Assembly: GCF_003570885.1 (NCBI RefSeq) | Contig: NZ_QXJC01000003.1 | Coordinates: 310,001 to 374,000, forward strand | Source: Simplicispira hankyongi | GTDB taxonomy: Bacteria > Pseudomonadota > Gammaproteobacteria > Burkholderiales > Burkholderiaceae_C | Length of the DNA stretch: 64,000 nucleotides | Direction: 5' to 3' | Shown: positions 1-8,939 of the stretch, piece by piece | Layout: each line of letters starts with the position of its first letter | Numbering within the stretch: the stretch's first letter is position 1 | Translations under genes and position numbers: made by a program | The notes under the pieces: model-generated | What the model saw: only the letters and a program-made list of their open reading frames with translations | The model's database searches: none | What the model was told of the DNA's origin: nothing

Positions 1-1244
1 GGAATGCAGCTTGCCGGCAACCCCTTCGCCACACCCAGTTGGGCGGCGCGGCCCAATTCCTCGACCAACGCCAGGCCGCGCTCCTGGCTATGCAGCACCA
101 GAACCGCGTCGCGCCCCCCTGCCGCAACGTAGTGCGTCAGGACGGTGCGCAGACGCAAGCCCTGGTCGGCAATGCCCGGCGCCCGGTACGCCATGGCGCC
201 CGTGGGGCACACCGTCGTGCATGCGCCGCAGCCAACGCACAGGTGCGGGTTCACCTCTACCCGCTGGTGCTTGGGATCGCTGGCGATGGCTTCTGCCGAG
301 CACACGTCCAGGCAGGCACGGCAGCCGACGGCGCCATTGCGGCTGTGCGCGCAAATTTTCTGCTCGTAGGTGATGAAACGCGGTTTTTCAAAATCCCCCA
401 CCAAGGCGCGCAGGGCCAGCAGGGCAGCCAGGTCGCGGCCATCCCAGCGCAAATAGCCTTGTGGCGGCGCATGCTGGTTGAACGTCGGCGTCGCAGCGCT
501 GCTGCGCAGGTCGAGCACCAAATCAAAACACTCGGTTTGCGTTTGCAGCGGGCGCTGGAAATCGATCGCTCCGGCCACCTGGCACGCCTTGACGCAATCG
601 CGGTGCGAGCGGCACAAGGCCATGTCGATTTGGTAATCCAGCCCGATAGCGCCTTCCGGGCAGGCCTGCACACAGGCATTGCAACGCGTGCACACGTCCA
701 GCGAGATGGGGTTGTCCGCCTGCCAGGACAATTCGAACGCGCCCAGCCAGCCGTGCAAACGGGTGATGCGGCCAGCAAGTACCGGGTAGCGCCGCTCCTG
801 CATGCCGCCCGCATCGCCGGGGCCAGTCGCAAACAGCGTGATAGAGAAGTCCTCGCCAAACAAGGCCGCCGCGCGTTCGGCGGCATCCAGCGGGCCGAGG
901 ATCAGCAAGTGCCCGGTACTGTGAAACGGTACCGTTGCCACTGGCTCAGGCTCGGGCAAACGTGCTGCCGCAATCAGCGCCGCAATTTTGGGTGTGGCGC
1001 GCGGCGCTTCGCTGCTCCAGCCTGCGGTTTCACGAATATTGACGAATCGCAGCGGCGAGACAGCCCCCTCGGTCTGTTCAGCCAGTTCGCTGAACAGGCG
1101 GCGCTCCTGCGTGCATGCGACGAGCACTTCTTCACCAGAGCGGATGGCGTTCTGGAACGCCCCGGCTTCGCGCCGGCACAGCGTGGAGTGGAGCGTGAGG
1201 GACTCACCGATCGCCGTCCCCAGACTGTCCGTCTGGAGGGGCAT
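1..1244 (-). CDS. 4Fe-4S polyferredoxin-type protein of a formate dehydrogenase locus (3' end outside window)
   Basis: Read from an ATG at 1244 the frame stays open to the window edge, giving about 414 residues and no stop, so the C-terminus is missing. Three ferredoxin-like cysteine clusters are visible: CTRCNACVQAC near residues 185-195, a second near 300-315 (GCRACLDVC) and CVGCGACTTVC near 336-346. The C-terminal part begins an alpha/beta region (VLVLHSQERGLALVEE). Proteins of this type sit with DUF3305 and DUF3306 next to formate dehydrogenase and TorD-like chaperone genes in beta-proteobacteria, so a role in electron transfer or assembly for that enzyme is likely (inference). Its start lies 41 bp inside the upstream DUF3306 gene, suggesting one transcript and coupled translation. 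Confidence 0.82.
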   Translation of the reverse strand, partial: MPLQTDSLGTAIGESLTLHSTLCRREAGAFQNAIRSGEEVLVACTQERRLFSELAEQTEGAVSPLRFVNIRETAGWSSEAPRATPKIAALIAAARLPEPEPVATVPFHSTGHLLILGPLDAAERAAALFGEDFSITLFATGPGDAGGMQERRYPVLAGRITRLHGWLGAFELSWQADNPISLDVCTRCNACVQACPEGAIGLDYQIDMALCRSHRDCVKACQVAGAIDFQRPLQTQTECFDLVLDLRSSAATPTFNQHAPPQGYLRWDGRDLAALLALRALVGDFEKPRFITYEQKICAHSRNGAVGCRACLDVCSAEAIASDPKHQRVEVNPHLCVGCGACTTVCPTGAMAYRAPGIADQGLRLRTVLTHYVAAGGRDAVLVLHSQERGLALVEELGRAAQLGVAKGLPASCI

Positions 1245-1869
1245 GGTCCGGTTGCAATCGCAGAGGAGCGTGGGCATGGGGCGTTGGGCTGGCGGTGGCT
1301 GGCGAAGGAAGGTGCGGCACGGCGGCCTGCCCGTGGTGCGCGAGGTCGCCTTGCGACTGTGCCACGTCTGGCGCCAAAGGGGTACTCTGATTTTCCGGGT
1401 CTGGCAGTGTGGGCCCGGGTTGGGCGGCCGTCTGTGAAGCGGCCTCGTCCTCAGCCGGCACCATGCCGAGAAACTTCGCACTGGCCAGCTTGCGCAAGGT
1501 CGCCAGCGGTATTGGATCGGCGCCGCTGTAGTCGCCAATGTAGGTATCGAGCCCATCCATCACGTTGAAATGCGGGTCGCGAAAGAGCCGCTTCATGGCG
1601 GCGTTGCGCACTTCAGGCGCCACGGCGCGCGAGACAAAACGGGAAAAGTCAGACGCGGGTGTAAGCGTCTGCGCCTCGGCCAGGGTGGGAGCAAGTTCAG
1701 ACGGTGCCCCAGGCGCAAGCCCTGAGGGCGCCAGTGGCGCGGCAACCGGAGTCGGCGCCGCCAATGGCTTTTCGCGGGCCGGCTCTACGGACAGCTCTGG
1801 CGCCTCGCCGCGCCCTTCCCGCGCCTCCTGCTTGCGGCGTGACCAACGTCCCAGGAAACCGTCGCTCAT
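1204..1869 (-). CDS. DUF3306 domain protein
   Basis: A 221-residue protein starting MSDGFLGRWSRRK. It has an Arg/Lys-rich N-terminus, a Pro/Ala-rich spacer (about 25-75) and a conserved core (about 78-160, with FSRFVSRAVAPEVRNAAMKRLF and FNVMDGLDTYIGDYS) typical of DUF3306, then a low-complexity Pro/His tail. There is no signal peptide or membrane segment. DUF3306 is of unknown biochemical function but is nearly always beside DUF3305 and formate dehydrogenase genes. The gene overlaps DUF3305 by 4 bp upstream and the ferredoxin gene by 41 bp downstream, so it belongs to a tight operon. The function as an FDH maturation factor is inference from context. Confidence 0.85.
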   Translation of the reverse strand: MSDGFLGRWSRRKQEAREGRGEAPELSVEPAREKPLAAPTPVAAPLAPSGLAPGAPSELAPTLAEAQTLTPASDFSRFVSRAVAPEVRNAAMKRLFRDPHFNVMDGLDTYIGDYSGADPIPLATLRKLASAKFLGMVPAEDEAASQTAAQPGPTLPDPENQSTPLAPDVAQSQGDLAHHGQAAVPHLPSPATASPTPHAHAPLRLQPDHAPPDGQSGDGDR

Positions 1870-2444
1870 GACCCGTCCCGCTTTTTAAAGGTGCTGACGG
1901 ACGCCGGGTTGCCGAAGCGGTCCGTCAGCGCCTGGAAGCTCTGCGGCCGCCGGCGCCTGCGCGGCTCGGGTTGGTAGTGCTGGTTCACAAACGCCTGCAG
2001 CCATTGCACGACCACCGGGTCGGCAGGCAATTGGTCCACCGACTCCTGCGCGTCAAGCCAACGGCCTGCGTCGTGGTAGCTCAGGCTGACCGCCACAGGG
2101 CGCGCCAGCGGCTCGCCATCGGCTTGCGGTGCTTCGTCAAGCCGCCAGAGCACAAACCAACAAGGTGCAGGTGAATCGAGATTGAGGTGGTAGCCCTCTG
2201 CGTCGTCACGAAACAGCTCCACGCGCAGGGCCGGGAACAACCAGCGCGCTTCGTCTTGCGATTGCCGCAAGACTCGCGGCTCGGTGCCGAAGGCCGGCTC
2301 GTGCGGCACGACCTCTTCAGGGGCCCAGCGCCAAGTCTGCCAGCGGCTTTGCGGACCCTGAACCTTGGCGCGCCGCATCACCACGGCCACCTCCAGGCTG
2401 GGGTGCAAAGCCACCCCTTCGGCCTCATGCGGCGTCACTCCCAT
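1866..2444 (-). CDS. DUF3305 domain protein
   Basis: I place the start at the ATG at 2444 (MGVTPHEAEG), giving 192 residues; an in-frame ATG at 2489 exists but would extend deep into the upstream gene. The core (about 15-150) holds the DUF3305 pattern: VAVVMRRAKVQGPQSRWQTWRW, a hydrophobic middle (CWFVLWRLDE) and VAVSLSYHDAGRWLDAQESVD; the C-terminus is basic (RRRRR) with a QALTDRFG segment. The family occurs beside formate dehydrogenase genes; its activity is not known. It overlaps the preceding substrate-binding gene by 10 bp and DUF3306 by 4 bp, consistent with translational coupling. Confidence 0.85.
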   Translation of the reverse strand: MGVTPHEAEGVALHPSLEVAVVMRRAKVQGPQSRWQTWRWAPEEVVPHEPAFGTEPRVLRQSQDEARWLFPALRVELFRDDAEGYHLNLDSPAPCWFVLWRLDEAPQADGEPLARPVAVSLSYHDAGRWLDAQESVDQLPADPVVVQWLQAFVNQHYQPEPRRRRRPQSFQALTDRFGNPASVSTFKKRDGS

Positions 2445-3925
2445 CGCAGCGCTGCCAGGTCGTGTACGAAGATGGGGTAGTTCATCCACAAGCCTTTGAG
2501 CCCTTTGCGCGCCACCGTGCTGATTTGCGGAGCAAAAATCCAGGCGTTGACGGCATCGGCGGCCAGCTTGCGCTGGATTTTCGCAAACAGCACTTGGCGC
2601 TCACGCGCGTTGCCGCTGGCGGCGTGGCGGGCAACGAGATCGCGGAACTCGGCACTGTCATAGCCAAAATAGTAGTCTGGATCGGTGTAGATCTGGTAAT
2701 CCAGCGGCTCTACATGGTTAATGAGCGTGAGGTCGAAATTGCCACTGAACGGCCCCGACATCCAGTGCGCCCAATCCACTTCCTGGGTCTCGACCTCAAT
2801 ACCAATGCGCGCCAGCGCAGCGACGATGAGTGGCGCGCCCCCACGCGCGTACGGCGTGGGGGGCAGCGTCAGCCTGAGCTTGAGCGGCAAGGCCACGCCG
2901 GCTTCGCGCATCAGCGCCTGCGCACGCTCGGGATCGTAGGGGTAGAGGCCCGCCAGGTGCACATAGCCTGCATCGGTGGGTGAAAAGTGGCTCCCTATGG
3001 CTTTCCCACGGCCGTCGAGCACCTCCTGAATGAAACGCTCGCGGTCGATGGCATGCACGATGGCGCGGCGCACGCGCACGTCGTTCAGCGGTGTTTTTCG
3101 GTTGTTGATCGCCAGCATGCCCTTGCCGCTGGATGCCCCGATCAGCACCTGGTAGGCGCTATTGGCCTGGAAATGTGCCACGGCCTGGGTGGCGATATTG
3201 AAGAACACGTCCACTTCGCGTGCTTCCAGGGCCTCGGCCTGCGCCGCGGGCTGGTTGATAAAGCGAAACAGCACCTCCCGGATGTGCACGTCAGGCGCAT
3301 TGCGGTAGCCCTCGAACTTGACGAGCGAGATTCCGTAGCCGCGTTTCCAGCTCTCAAATCGGTAGGGGCCCGTGCCGATCGGCGCCGTGACGGCCTGCGC
3401 GGCACTCGCCGGGTGCAGCACTACGGCCGGGCCCTCGCCCAGGCGAAACAGCGTATTGGCGTCTGGATGGCGCAGATGCAGCACCACGGTGTAGGGATCA
3501 GGCGTTTCGATGCTGGCGATGTTGTCGAACAACGACTTTTTGGATTTGTTGGCCGAGCCTGGCGCCATGGCCCGCTCAAAACTGAAGCGCACGGCCGCGG
3601 CGTCAAAAAGCGCTCCGTCGTGAAAGTGCACGTTTTTGCGCAGCACAAAGCGGTAGGTGGTGCCGCCCTCTTCGACCTTCCAACTGCTGGCCAGCAAAGG
3701 CGTGGTGGCACCACTCTCTTCGATTTTTATCAGACCTTCAAGCACGTTGTAGTGCACCACTTCGCCGATGGAAGCTGACGGCGCAATGGTCGGGTCAAGG
3801 CCGCCAGGCTCCAGGGACAGGCTGAACACCACGCGCGAAGAAACCGTTTGTGCTTGCGCCACCGCACCCGGGCCCGGCACTGCCAGCAGCAGCGCGACAA
3901 GGAAATGAACCGCTAAACGCAACAT
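2435..3925 (-). CDS. ABC transporter substrate-binding protein, peptide/nickel (SBP_bac_5) family
   Basis: A 496-residue periplasmic binding protein. Start chosen at the ATG at 3925 because it gives a clean signal peptide (MLRLAVHFLVALLLAVPGPG, cleavage near AVAQA) and has an AGGAGA ribosome site upstream; an ATG at 3979 would only add a charged extension. The mature protein has the family hallmarks: LEPGGLDPT, VEEGGTTYRFVLRKNVHFHDG and an FSFERA segment. The family binds di- or oligopeptides, nickel chelates or similar solutes; the ligand cannot be read from sequence. No permease or ATPase gene is adjacent. Instead it overlaps DUF3305 by 10 bp and heads the FDH accessory operon, which is unusual. 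It is divergent from the diguanylate cyclase gene with 132 bp between. Confidence 0.88.
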   Translation of the reverse strand: MLRLAVHFLVALLLAVPGPGAVAQAQTVSSRVVFSLSLEPGGLDPTIAPSASIGEVVHYNVLEGLIKIEESGATTPLLASSWKVEEGGTTYRFVLRKNVHFHDGALFDAAAVRFSFERAMAPGSANKSKKSLFDNIASIETPDPYTVVLHLRHPDANTLFRLGEGPAVVLHPASAAQAVTAPIGTGPYRFESWKRGYGISLVKFEGYRNAPDVHIREVLFRFINQPAAQAEALEAREVDVFFNIATQAVAHFQANSAYQVLIGASSGKGMLAINNRKTPLNDVRVRRAIVHAIDRERFIQEVLDGRGKAIGSHFSPTDAGYVHLAGLYPYDPERAQALMREAGVALPLKLRLTLPPTPYARGGAPLIVAALARIGIEVETQEVDWAHWMSGPFSGNFDLTLINHVEPLDYQIYTDPDYYFGYDSAEFRDLVARHAASGNARERQVLFAKIQRKLAADAVNAWIFAPQISTVARKGLKGLWMNYPIFVHDLAALRWE

Positions 3926-4057
3926 TTCTGCCCTTCTCCTGCGTGTTTTCCCTGGACCCCAAGCCCCCGGGAATTGCAAGTCTGTTTACAAAATCTGACA
4001 TAGTGTGCCATTGCTTGCCACGTCTGATCGCACCCGCATTTCCTTCGTCCTTTGTCC

Positions 4058-6115
4058 ATGCCTGTACCCCGCCGACTGTTTCGCGCTCCAAGCCGCAGCC
4101 TGCTCGCACGGCTGGCCGCGCTCATCGCGCTCCTCGTCGGCGCGTTGCTCGTATGGACACTGTCCACTGTGTATGAGCAGCGCAAGCTGATGCACCGCCA
4201 CCAGGCTGAGCGCGAGCTGCAGACGATTGGCCGTTTGCAGGCGCAGGCGGTGGCCGACTGGCGGACCAGCCGCCTGGCAGACGCCAATGCCCTGACGGAC
4301 GACAGCCTGTTCGCGCAGGCAGTGGCACGCTGGCAAAGCGCGCCTCAGACAGAACATGAAGCGACAGCCTTCGTACAGGAGCGGCTGCGCATTCTGCAAG
4401 AGCGGGCACGCTACAGCGTCGTGTCCTTTGTCGCCCCGGATGGCACCGTATCCATGGGCAACAGCAGCAAAACGGTGCCCGATGCGGAAAAGAAAGCGCT
4501 CGCTCACGCCATAGAAAGTGCAGCGCCAGCGATAGTCGAGCCGCGGCGCGCCCCATTTTTTGCATTCCCGTTCTTCAGCCTGATGGCGCCCATCTTTGAC
4601 GGCACTCGCCCGCTGGGCGCCGTGTGGCTGGTGATGGACGTACGCACCAGTCTCTACCCCCTGCTCTCCCCCTGGCCCACGGCAAGCGAAACGGCCGAAT
4701 CGGTTCTTGTGCAAGCACAGGGGAAAGATGCCTTGCTGCTGACTCCGCTGCGCCGCCATGGCGAGTTGGAAACACCGACCGTGGTCTCCGCGTCGGACAC
4801 GGCCAGACCCTTGGTGCAGGCAGTCGCAGGCGCGCGCGGCCTGCTCTACGGACGTGATGACCGGAACACTCCTGTCATCGCTGTGGTCAACGCCATTGCC
4901 GAATCCCCCTGGCTTCTCGTCTCCGAAATCGAAGTGAATGAGGCTTTTGGCGAGGCGGCCACGCGCGAACTGTGGGTACTAAGCCTGCCGGTGAGTGCCG
5001 CCGTGCTGATCGCTGCGCTGCTGCTGGGCGGCTGGCAGTGGCGGGCGCGGCTGCGCGAGAGCGCGCTCAAGGACAAGCTGGCGCAGAACATGCAGTGGCT
5101 GGAGAGCGCGCAAAAAGCGGCGTTGGTGGGCTACTACGTGTACGAGCGCAGTGGGGACACCTTTACGCTCTCGCCCATGGCCAGCGAGCTGTTTGGTCTC
5201 ACGCCCGAAGCGCCCGTGGCGCGAACGCAGTGGCTGGCGCAGGTGCATCCGGCGGATCGCGCGCAGGTGCTGGCGGGGCTGGACGAGGCACTGCGCGAGC
5301 GCAAGCCACTGCGCATGCAGTACCGCCTTGTCGATGGAAGCCAAGAACGCTGGGTGGACATGTGGGGCGAGCACGACGCCCCCAGTGCCAACGCTCGCAT
5401 GACGGGCACGGTGCAGGACATTACCGAACGCCAGCGCGCGGAAGAAAAACTGGGGCAATACCGCACGGCGCTCGAAGCCCTGGTGCGCCAGGACCCGATG
5501 ACGGGCGTCGCCAACCGGCGCGCGCTCACCGAGGCCCTGACGGTGGAGTGGCAGCGTGCAGCGCGCATCCAGGCGCCCCTGTCGGTGCTGATGATCGACG
5601 TCGACCATTTCAAGGCGTTCAATGACCGCTATGGCCACCTGGCAGGCGATGAGTGCCTGCGCAAGGTCGCCAAGGCACTGGCGCGCACAGTCGCGCGGGC
5701 GACCGACCTGGTGGCGCGCTACGGCGGCGAAGAATTTGCCGTGCTGCTGCCGGCTACCGGCCGCGCGGAGGCGCAAGCCATTGCCGAAAAGCTGCGCCTT
5801 GCCGTGCGCAAGCTGGCGATCGTGCACGCGGCGTCCGGCGTGGCCACCGTGGTCACCGTCAGCATTGGCGTCGCCACCGCGCAGACCAAAACCGCGATGC
5901 GCAGCGAAGAACTGGGCCGCGCCGGAGCACAGGCCAATGCCGAGCGCGAGAGCCTGCACCTCATTCACCAGGCCGACCAGGCCCTCTATGCCGCCAAGGA
6001 GGGCGGGCGCGATGCCGTGGTGGCGCAGGCCGAAGCCCCCTCCAGCACCGCGCTTGTGGGCAGCGGAGCAGCGCCAGACCCTACAGTTTCACCACCGCCA
6101 CCGCGCAGTACTTGA
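4058..6115 (+). CDS. Membrane sensor diguanylate cyclase (periplasmic domain, PAS, GGDEF)
   Basis: 685 residues from the ATG at 4058 (a TTG six bases upstream is possible). Architecture: TM helix about 14-36; a periplasmic CACHE-like sensor about 40-300; a second TM about 305-327; PAS about 345-455 ending in the PAC-like GTVQDITERQRAEEKL; GGDEF about 470-655. The active-site signature is GGEEF (residue about 556), and RxxD (RATD) lies exactly five residues before it, so the enzyme should make c-di-GMP and be product-inhibited at an I-site. The C-terminus is Pro-rich. The last 35 bp overlap the convergent end of fdsA. The stimulus is unknown. Confidence 0.92.
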   Translation: MPVPRRLFRAPSRSLLARLAALIALLVGALLVWTLSTVYEQRKLMHRHQAERELQTIGRLQAQAVADWRTSRLADANALTDDSLFAQAVARWQSAPQTEHEATAFVQERLRILQERARYSVVSFVAPDGTVSMGNSSKTVPDAEKKALAHAIESAAPAIVEPRRAPFFAFPFFSLMAPIFDGTRPLGAVWLVMDVRTSLYPLLSPWPTASETAESVLVQAQGKDALLLTPLRRHGELETPTVVSASDTARPLVQAVAGARGLLYGRDDRNTPVIAVVNAIAESPWLLVSEIEVNEAFGEAATRELWVLSLPVSAAVLIAALLLGGWQWRARLRESALKDKLAQNMQWLESAQKAALVGYYVYERSGDTFTLSPMASELFGLTPEAPVARTQWLAQVHPADRAQVLAGLDEALRERKPLRMQYRLVDGSQERWVDMWGEHDAPSANARMTGTVQDITERQRAEEKLGQYRTALEALVRQDPMTGVANRRALTEALTVEWQRAARIQAPLSVLMIDVDHFKAFNDRYGHLAGDECLRKVAKALARTVARATDLVARYGGEEFAVLLPATGRAEAQAIAEKLRLAVRKLAIVHAASGVATVVTVSIGVATAQTKTAMRSEELGRAGAQANAERESLHLIHQADQALYAAKEGGRDAVVAQAEAPSSTALVGSGAAPDPTVSPPPPRST

Positions 6116-8939
6116 CTTCGGGAATTTTTCCAAAGGGGTCCAGCGCTGCATTGGTCAGCAAATTGGCGGCCGCTTCGCGGTAAGCAAAGGGCAGAAACAC
6201 CGTGGCATCGGGCGTGCCGTCGTCCTGGCGCAGCAGGACCTCAACCCGCCCCCGGCGCGAGGCAATCACCACGCGCTCGCCCGCGGCCAGGCCCAGCCGC
6301 GCCATGGCCGCGCCATTCATGGACGCAGTCGCTACCGGCTCGATCGCGTCCAGCACGTGGCTGCGCCGCGTCATGCTGCCGGTGTGCCAGTGCTCCAACT
6401 GGCGGCCCGTGATGAGCACCAGCGGGTAGTCGGCATCAGGCTGCTCATCACCTGGCACCAGGCCCGCAGGCACCAGGCGCACGCGGCCGCTGGCGGTGGG
6501 AAAGCGTTCCGTGAAAACAATGGGCTGGCCGGGATCGTCCAGGGACAGACAGGGGTAGGTGACGCTGCCTTCGCTCTCCAGCCGCTCCCAGGTGATGCCG
6601 GCTATTGAAGCGTGCATGGCCTGCCGCATTTCCTCGTACACCGCCGCTACGCCATCATGGGCTCCGGGGTAGTTCCAGGCCAGGCCCATGCCAGAGGCCA
6701 TTTGCTGAAGAATCCACAGGTCGGCCCGCGCATCCCCGGGCGGGGCGATGGCCCGTCGGCCAAGCTGCACCATGCGGTCGGTGTTGCTGGCCGTGCCGGT
6801 TTTTTCCATCCAGCTGCTGGCGGGCAGCACCACGTCGGCCAGCCAGGCGGTTTCGGTCAGGAAGATGTCCTGCACCACGAGGTGCGACAGGCTGCCCAGG
6901 GCATGGCGCGCGTGGTTCAGGTCGGGGTCGCTCATGGCGGGGTTCTCGCCCAGGATGTACATGCCGCGCACCTTGTGCGGGTCGCCGTCCGGCGCCAGTG
7001 CCTTGTGCAAGATTTCCACGACGGTGTAGCCAGGCTCGCTGTCGAGTGGCTGGCCCCAGAAATTCTCGAACCACGCCCGCGCTGCCGGGTCGTCCACGCG
7101 CTGGTAGTTGGGCAGCATCATGGGGATCAGCCCCGCGTCGCTGGCGCCCTGGACGTTGTTCTGGCCCCGCAGCGGGTGCAGGCCGGTGCCGGGCCGGCCG
7201 ATCTGGCCGGTGATGGCGGCGAGCGCAATCAGGCAGCGCACGTTGTCGGTGCCGTGCACATGCTGGCTGACGCCCATGCCCCACAGAATCATCGCGCTTT
7301 TGGCCGTGGCAAAGGCCCGCGCCACCTCGCGCAGCAGCGGCGCCGCAATGCCGCAGACCGGTGCCATGGCCTCGGGGCTGAAAGGGGCAAGGTGCTCGCA
7401 CAGTTCGTCGAAGCCTTCGACCCGCTCGCGCACAAAGGCTTCGTTGACCAGGCCCTCGTCGATCACCGCGTGCAACAGGGCATTGAGCAGCGCCACATCG
7501 CTGTCGGCGCGGAACGCCAGCGTGCGCCAGGCGTGGGCGCCCAGGTCGGTGATGCGTGGGTCGGCCAGCACAATCTTGGCGCCACGGGCAGCGGCGTTCT
7601 TCATCCAGGTGGCCGCCACCGGGTGGTTGGCCGTGGGGTTGGAACCGATGACGAAAATCAGCTCGGAGAATTCGACATCGCGCACCGGGTTGCTCACCGC
7701 CCCCGAACCCACGCCTTCGAGCAGCGCAGCGACGCTCGATGCATGGCACAGCCGCGTGCAATGGTCGACGTTGTTGCTGCCAAAGCCGGAGCGCACCAGC
7801 TTCTGGAACAAATAGGCCTCTTCGTTGCTGCCCTTGGCCGAGCCAAACCCGGCCAGCGCCTTGGGGCCATGGGCATCGCGCAGCTGCCTGAGGCCCCCCG
7901 CGGCCAGCGCCAGCGCCTCGTCCCAGGAAGCTTCGCGGAAGGTATCGCGCCAGTCGGCGCCCGGCTCGGGCATACCCTTGGGAACGCCGGGCTTGCGAAT
8001 CAGGGGTGCCGTCAGCCGGTCGGGGTGGTGGATGTAGTCAAAACCAAAGCGGCCCTTGACGCACAGCCGCCCCTCGTTGGCCGGGCCATCCCTGCCCTGT
8101 ACGCCGACAATTTTTTCACCGCGCACCTGCCAGGTGACCAGGCAGCCGACGCCGCAGAAGGGGCAGACCGAATCGACGCTGCGGTCCATGGCCTGCGAGC
8201 CCACCAGGGGTTTGGCGCTGAGCGCGCCGGTCGGGCAGGCCTGCACGCACTCGCCGCAACCTACGCAGGTGCTCAGCCCCATGGGATCGTCCAGGTCGAA
8301 CACGGGCCGGGCGTCGGCCCCGCGCAGCGCCATGCCGATGACGCCATTGGCCTGTTCCTCGCGGCAGGCGCGCACGCAGCGGCCGCACTGGATACAGGCG
8401 TCGAGCTGCACCGCCATGGCGGGGTGGCTGACGTCGGGCGCCAGCGGCGCGCGGCGCAAGGCTGCGAGCGTGGGACGCACCGCCACCTGCAGGCGCTCAG
8501 CCCACTGGCTAAGCTCGCCGTGCTGGCCGACATTTTTTAAGCTTTTTTGGCCTCCAGCGCTTACGCCACTTGCGCTGGCAGCTATTGTTTCCGTAGTGTT
8601 TATGCTCTCTGGTCCATCGCGCCACTGGTAGCCGGTGTCTGGCATATCCGAGAGCAGCAGCTCCACCACCATGCGCTGCGCTGCGCGCGCGCGCGGGCTT
8701 TGCGCCCGCACCTGCATACCGGGCGTGGGCGCGCGGCAGCAGCTGGGAGCCAGCGTGCGCTCGCCATCAATTTCGACCACGCAGGCGCGGCAGTTGCCAT
8801 CGGGCCGCAAGCCGTCGGTGTGGCACAGGTGCGGAATTTCGACACCGTGGCGCAGGGCGGCCTGCCACAGGCTCTCGCCTGGCAGAGCCCGGGCCACTTC
8901 GCCATCGAGTTCGAAGGCGATGCCATCGGGCGCGCTCAC
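6081..8939 (-). CDS. fdsA: NAD-dependent formate dehydrogenase alpha subunit, molybdopterin type
   Basis: 952 residues. The start is a GTG at 8939 overlapping the fdsB stop (GTGA, 4 bp). Domains: N-terminal [2Fe-2S] ferredoxin-like (Cys near 39-65), a His/Cys cluster region, two 4Fe-4S motifs (CIQCGRCVRAC and CVGCGECVQAC, about 180-235), a further 4Fe-4S motif CPFCGVGC (about 257), then the molybdopterin oxidoreductase body. RLCH near residue 398 fits the Mo-ligating Cys followed by His of Fds-type enzymes. It oxidises formate to CO2 and passes electrons to the FdsB flavin and NAD+. Residues about 113-133 are encoded by a copy of the dispersed palindrome. No fdhD (fdsC) or fdsD gene follows; the diguanylate cyclase converges instead. 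Confidence 0.95.
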   Translation of the reverse strand: MSAPDGIAFELDGEVARALPGESLWQAALRHGVEIPHLCHTDGLRPDGNCRACVVEIDGERTLAPSCCRAPTPGMQVRAQSPRARAAQRMVVELLLSDMPDTGYQWRDGPESINTTETIAASASGVSAGGQKSLKNVGQHGELSQWAERLQVAVRPTLAALRRAPLAPDVSHPAMAVQLDACIQCGRCVRACREEQANGVIGMALRGADARPVFDLDDPMGLSTCVGCGECVQACPTGALSAKPLVGSQAMDRSVDSVCPFCGVGCLVTWQVRGEKIVGVQGRDGPANEGRLCVKGRFGFDYIHHPDRLTAPLIRKPGVPKGMPEPGADWRDTFREASWDEALALAAGGLRQLRDAHGPKALAGFGSAKGSNEEAYLFQKLVRSGFGSNNVDHCTRLCHASSVAALLEGVGSGAVSNPVRDVEFSELIFVIGSNPTANHPVAATWMKNAAARGAKIVLADPRITDLGAHAWRTLAFRADSDVALLNALLHAVIDEGLVNEAFVRERVEGFDELCEHLAPFSPEAMAPVCGIAAPLLREVARAFATAKSAMILWGMGVSQHVHGTDNVRCLIALAAITGQIGRPGTGLHPLRGQNNVQGASDAGLIPMMLPNYQRVDDPAARAWFENFWGQPLDSEPGYTVVEILHKALAPDGDPHKVRGMYILGENPAMSDPDLNHARHALGSLSHLVVQDIFLTETAWLADVVLPASSWMEKTGTASNTDRMVQLGRRAIAPPGDARADLWILQQMASGMGLAWNYPGAHDGVAAVYEEMRQAMHASIAGITWERLESEGSVTYPCLSLDDPGQPIVFTERFPTASGRVRLVPAGLVPGDEQPDADYPLVLITGRQLEHWHTGSMTRRSHVLDAIEPVATASMNGAAMARLGLAAGERVVIASRRGRVEVLLRQDDGTPDATVFLPFAYREAAANLLTNAALDPFGKIPEVKYCAVAVVKL
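8541..8604 (+). repeat. Dispersed palindrome copy 1, in frame inside fdsA
   Basis: The sequence reads TTTTTTGGCCTCCAGCGCTT, then a short loop, TGCGCTGGCAGCTATTG and a GTAGT end, matching the family consensus closely. The gene runs on the other strand and reads through it as IAASASGVSAGGQK, between the 2Fe-2S domain and the first 4Fe-4S pair. It is translated in the same frame as copy 11 in pbpC. Confidence 0.85.

Noticed and set aside
39-1568. 509-residue plus-strand open frame
   Set aside because: Antisense to the ferredoxin and DUF3306 genes; Arg/Ala-rich composition and no family motif, while the minus frame has ferredoxin cysteine clusters.
6612-8540. 642-residue plus-strand open frame
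   Set aside because: Antisense to fdsA, which has all expected motifs; long antisense frames are normal at this GC content.
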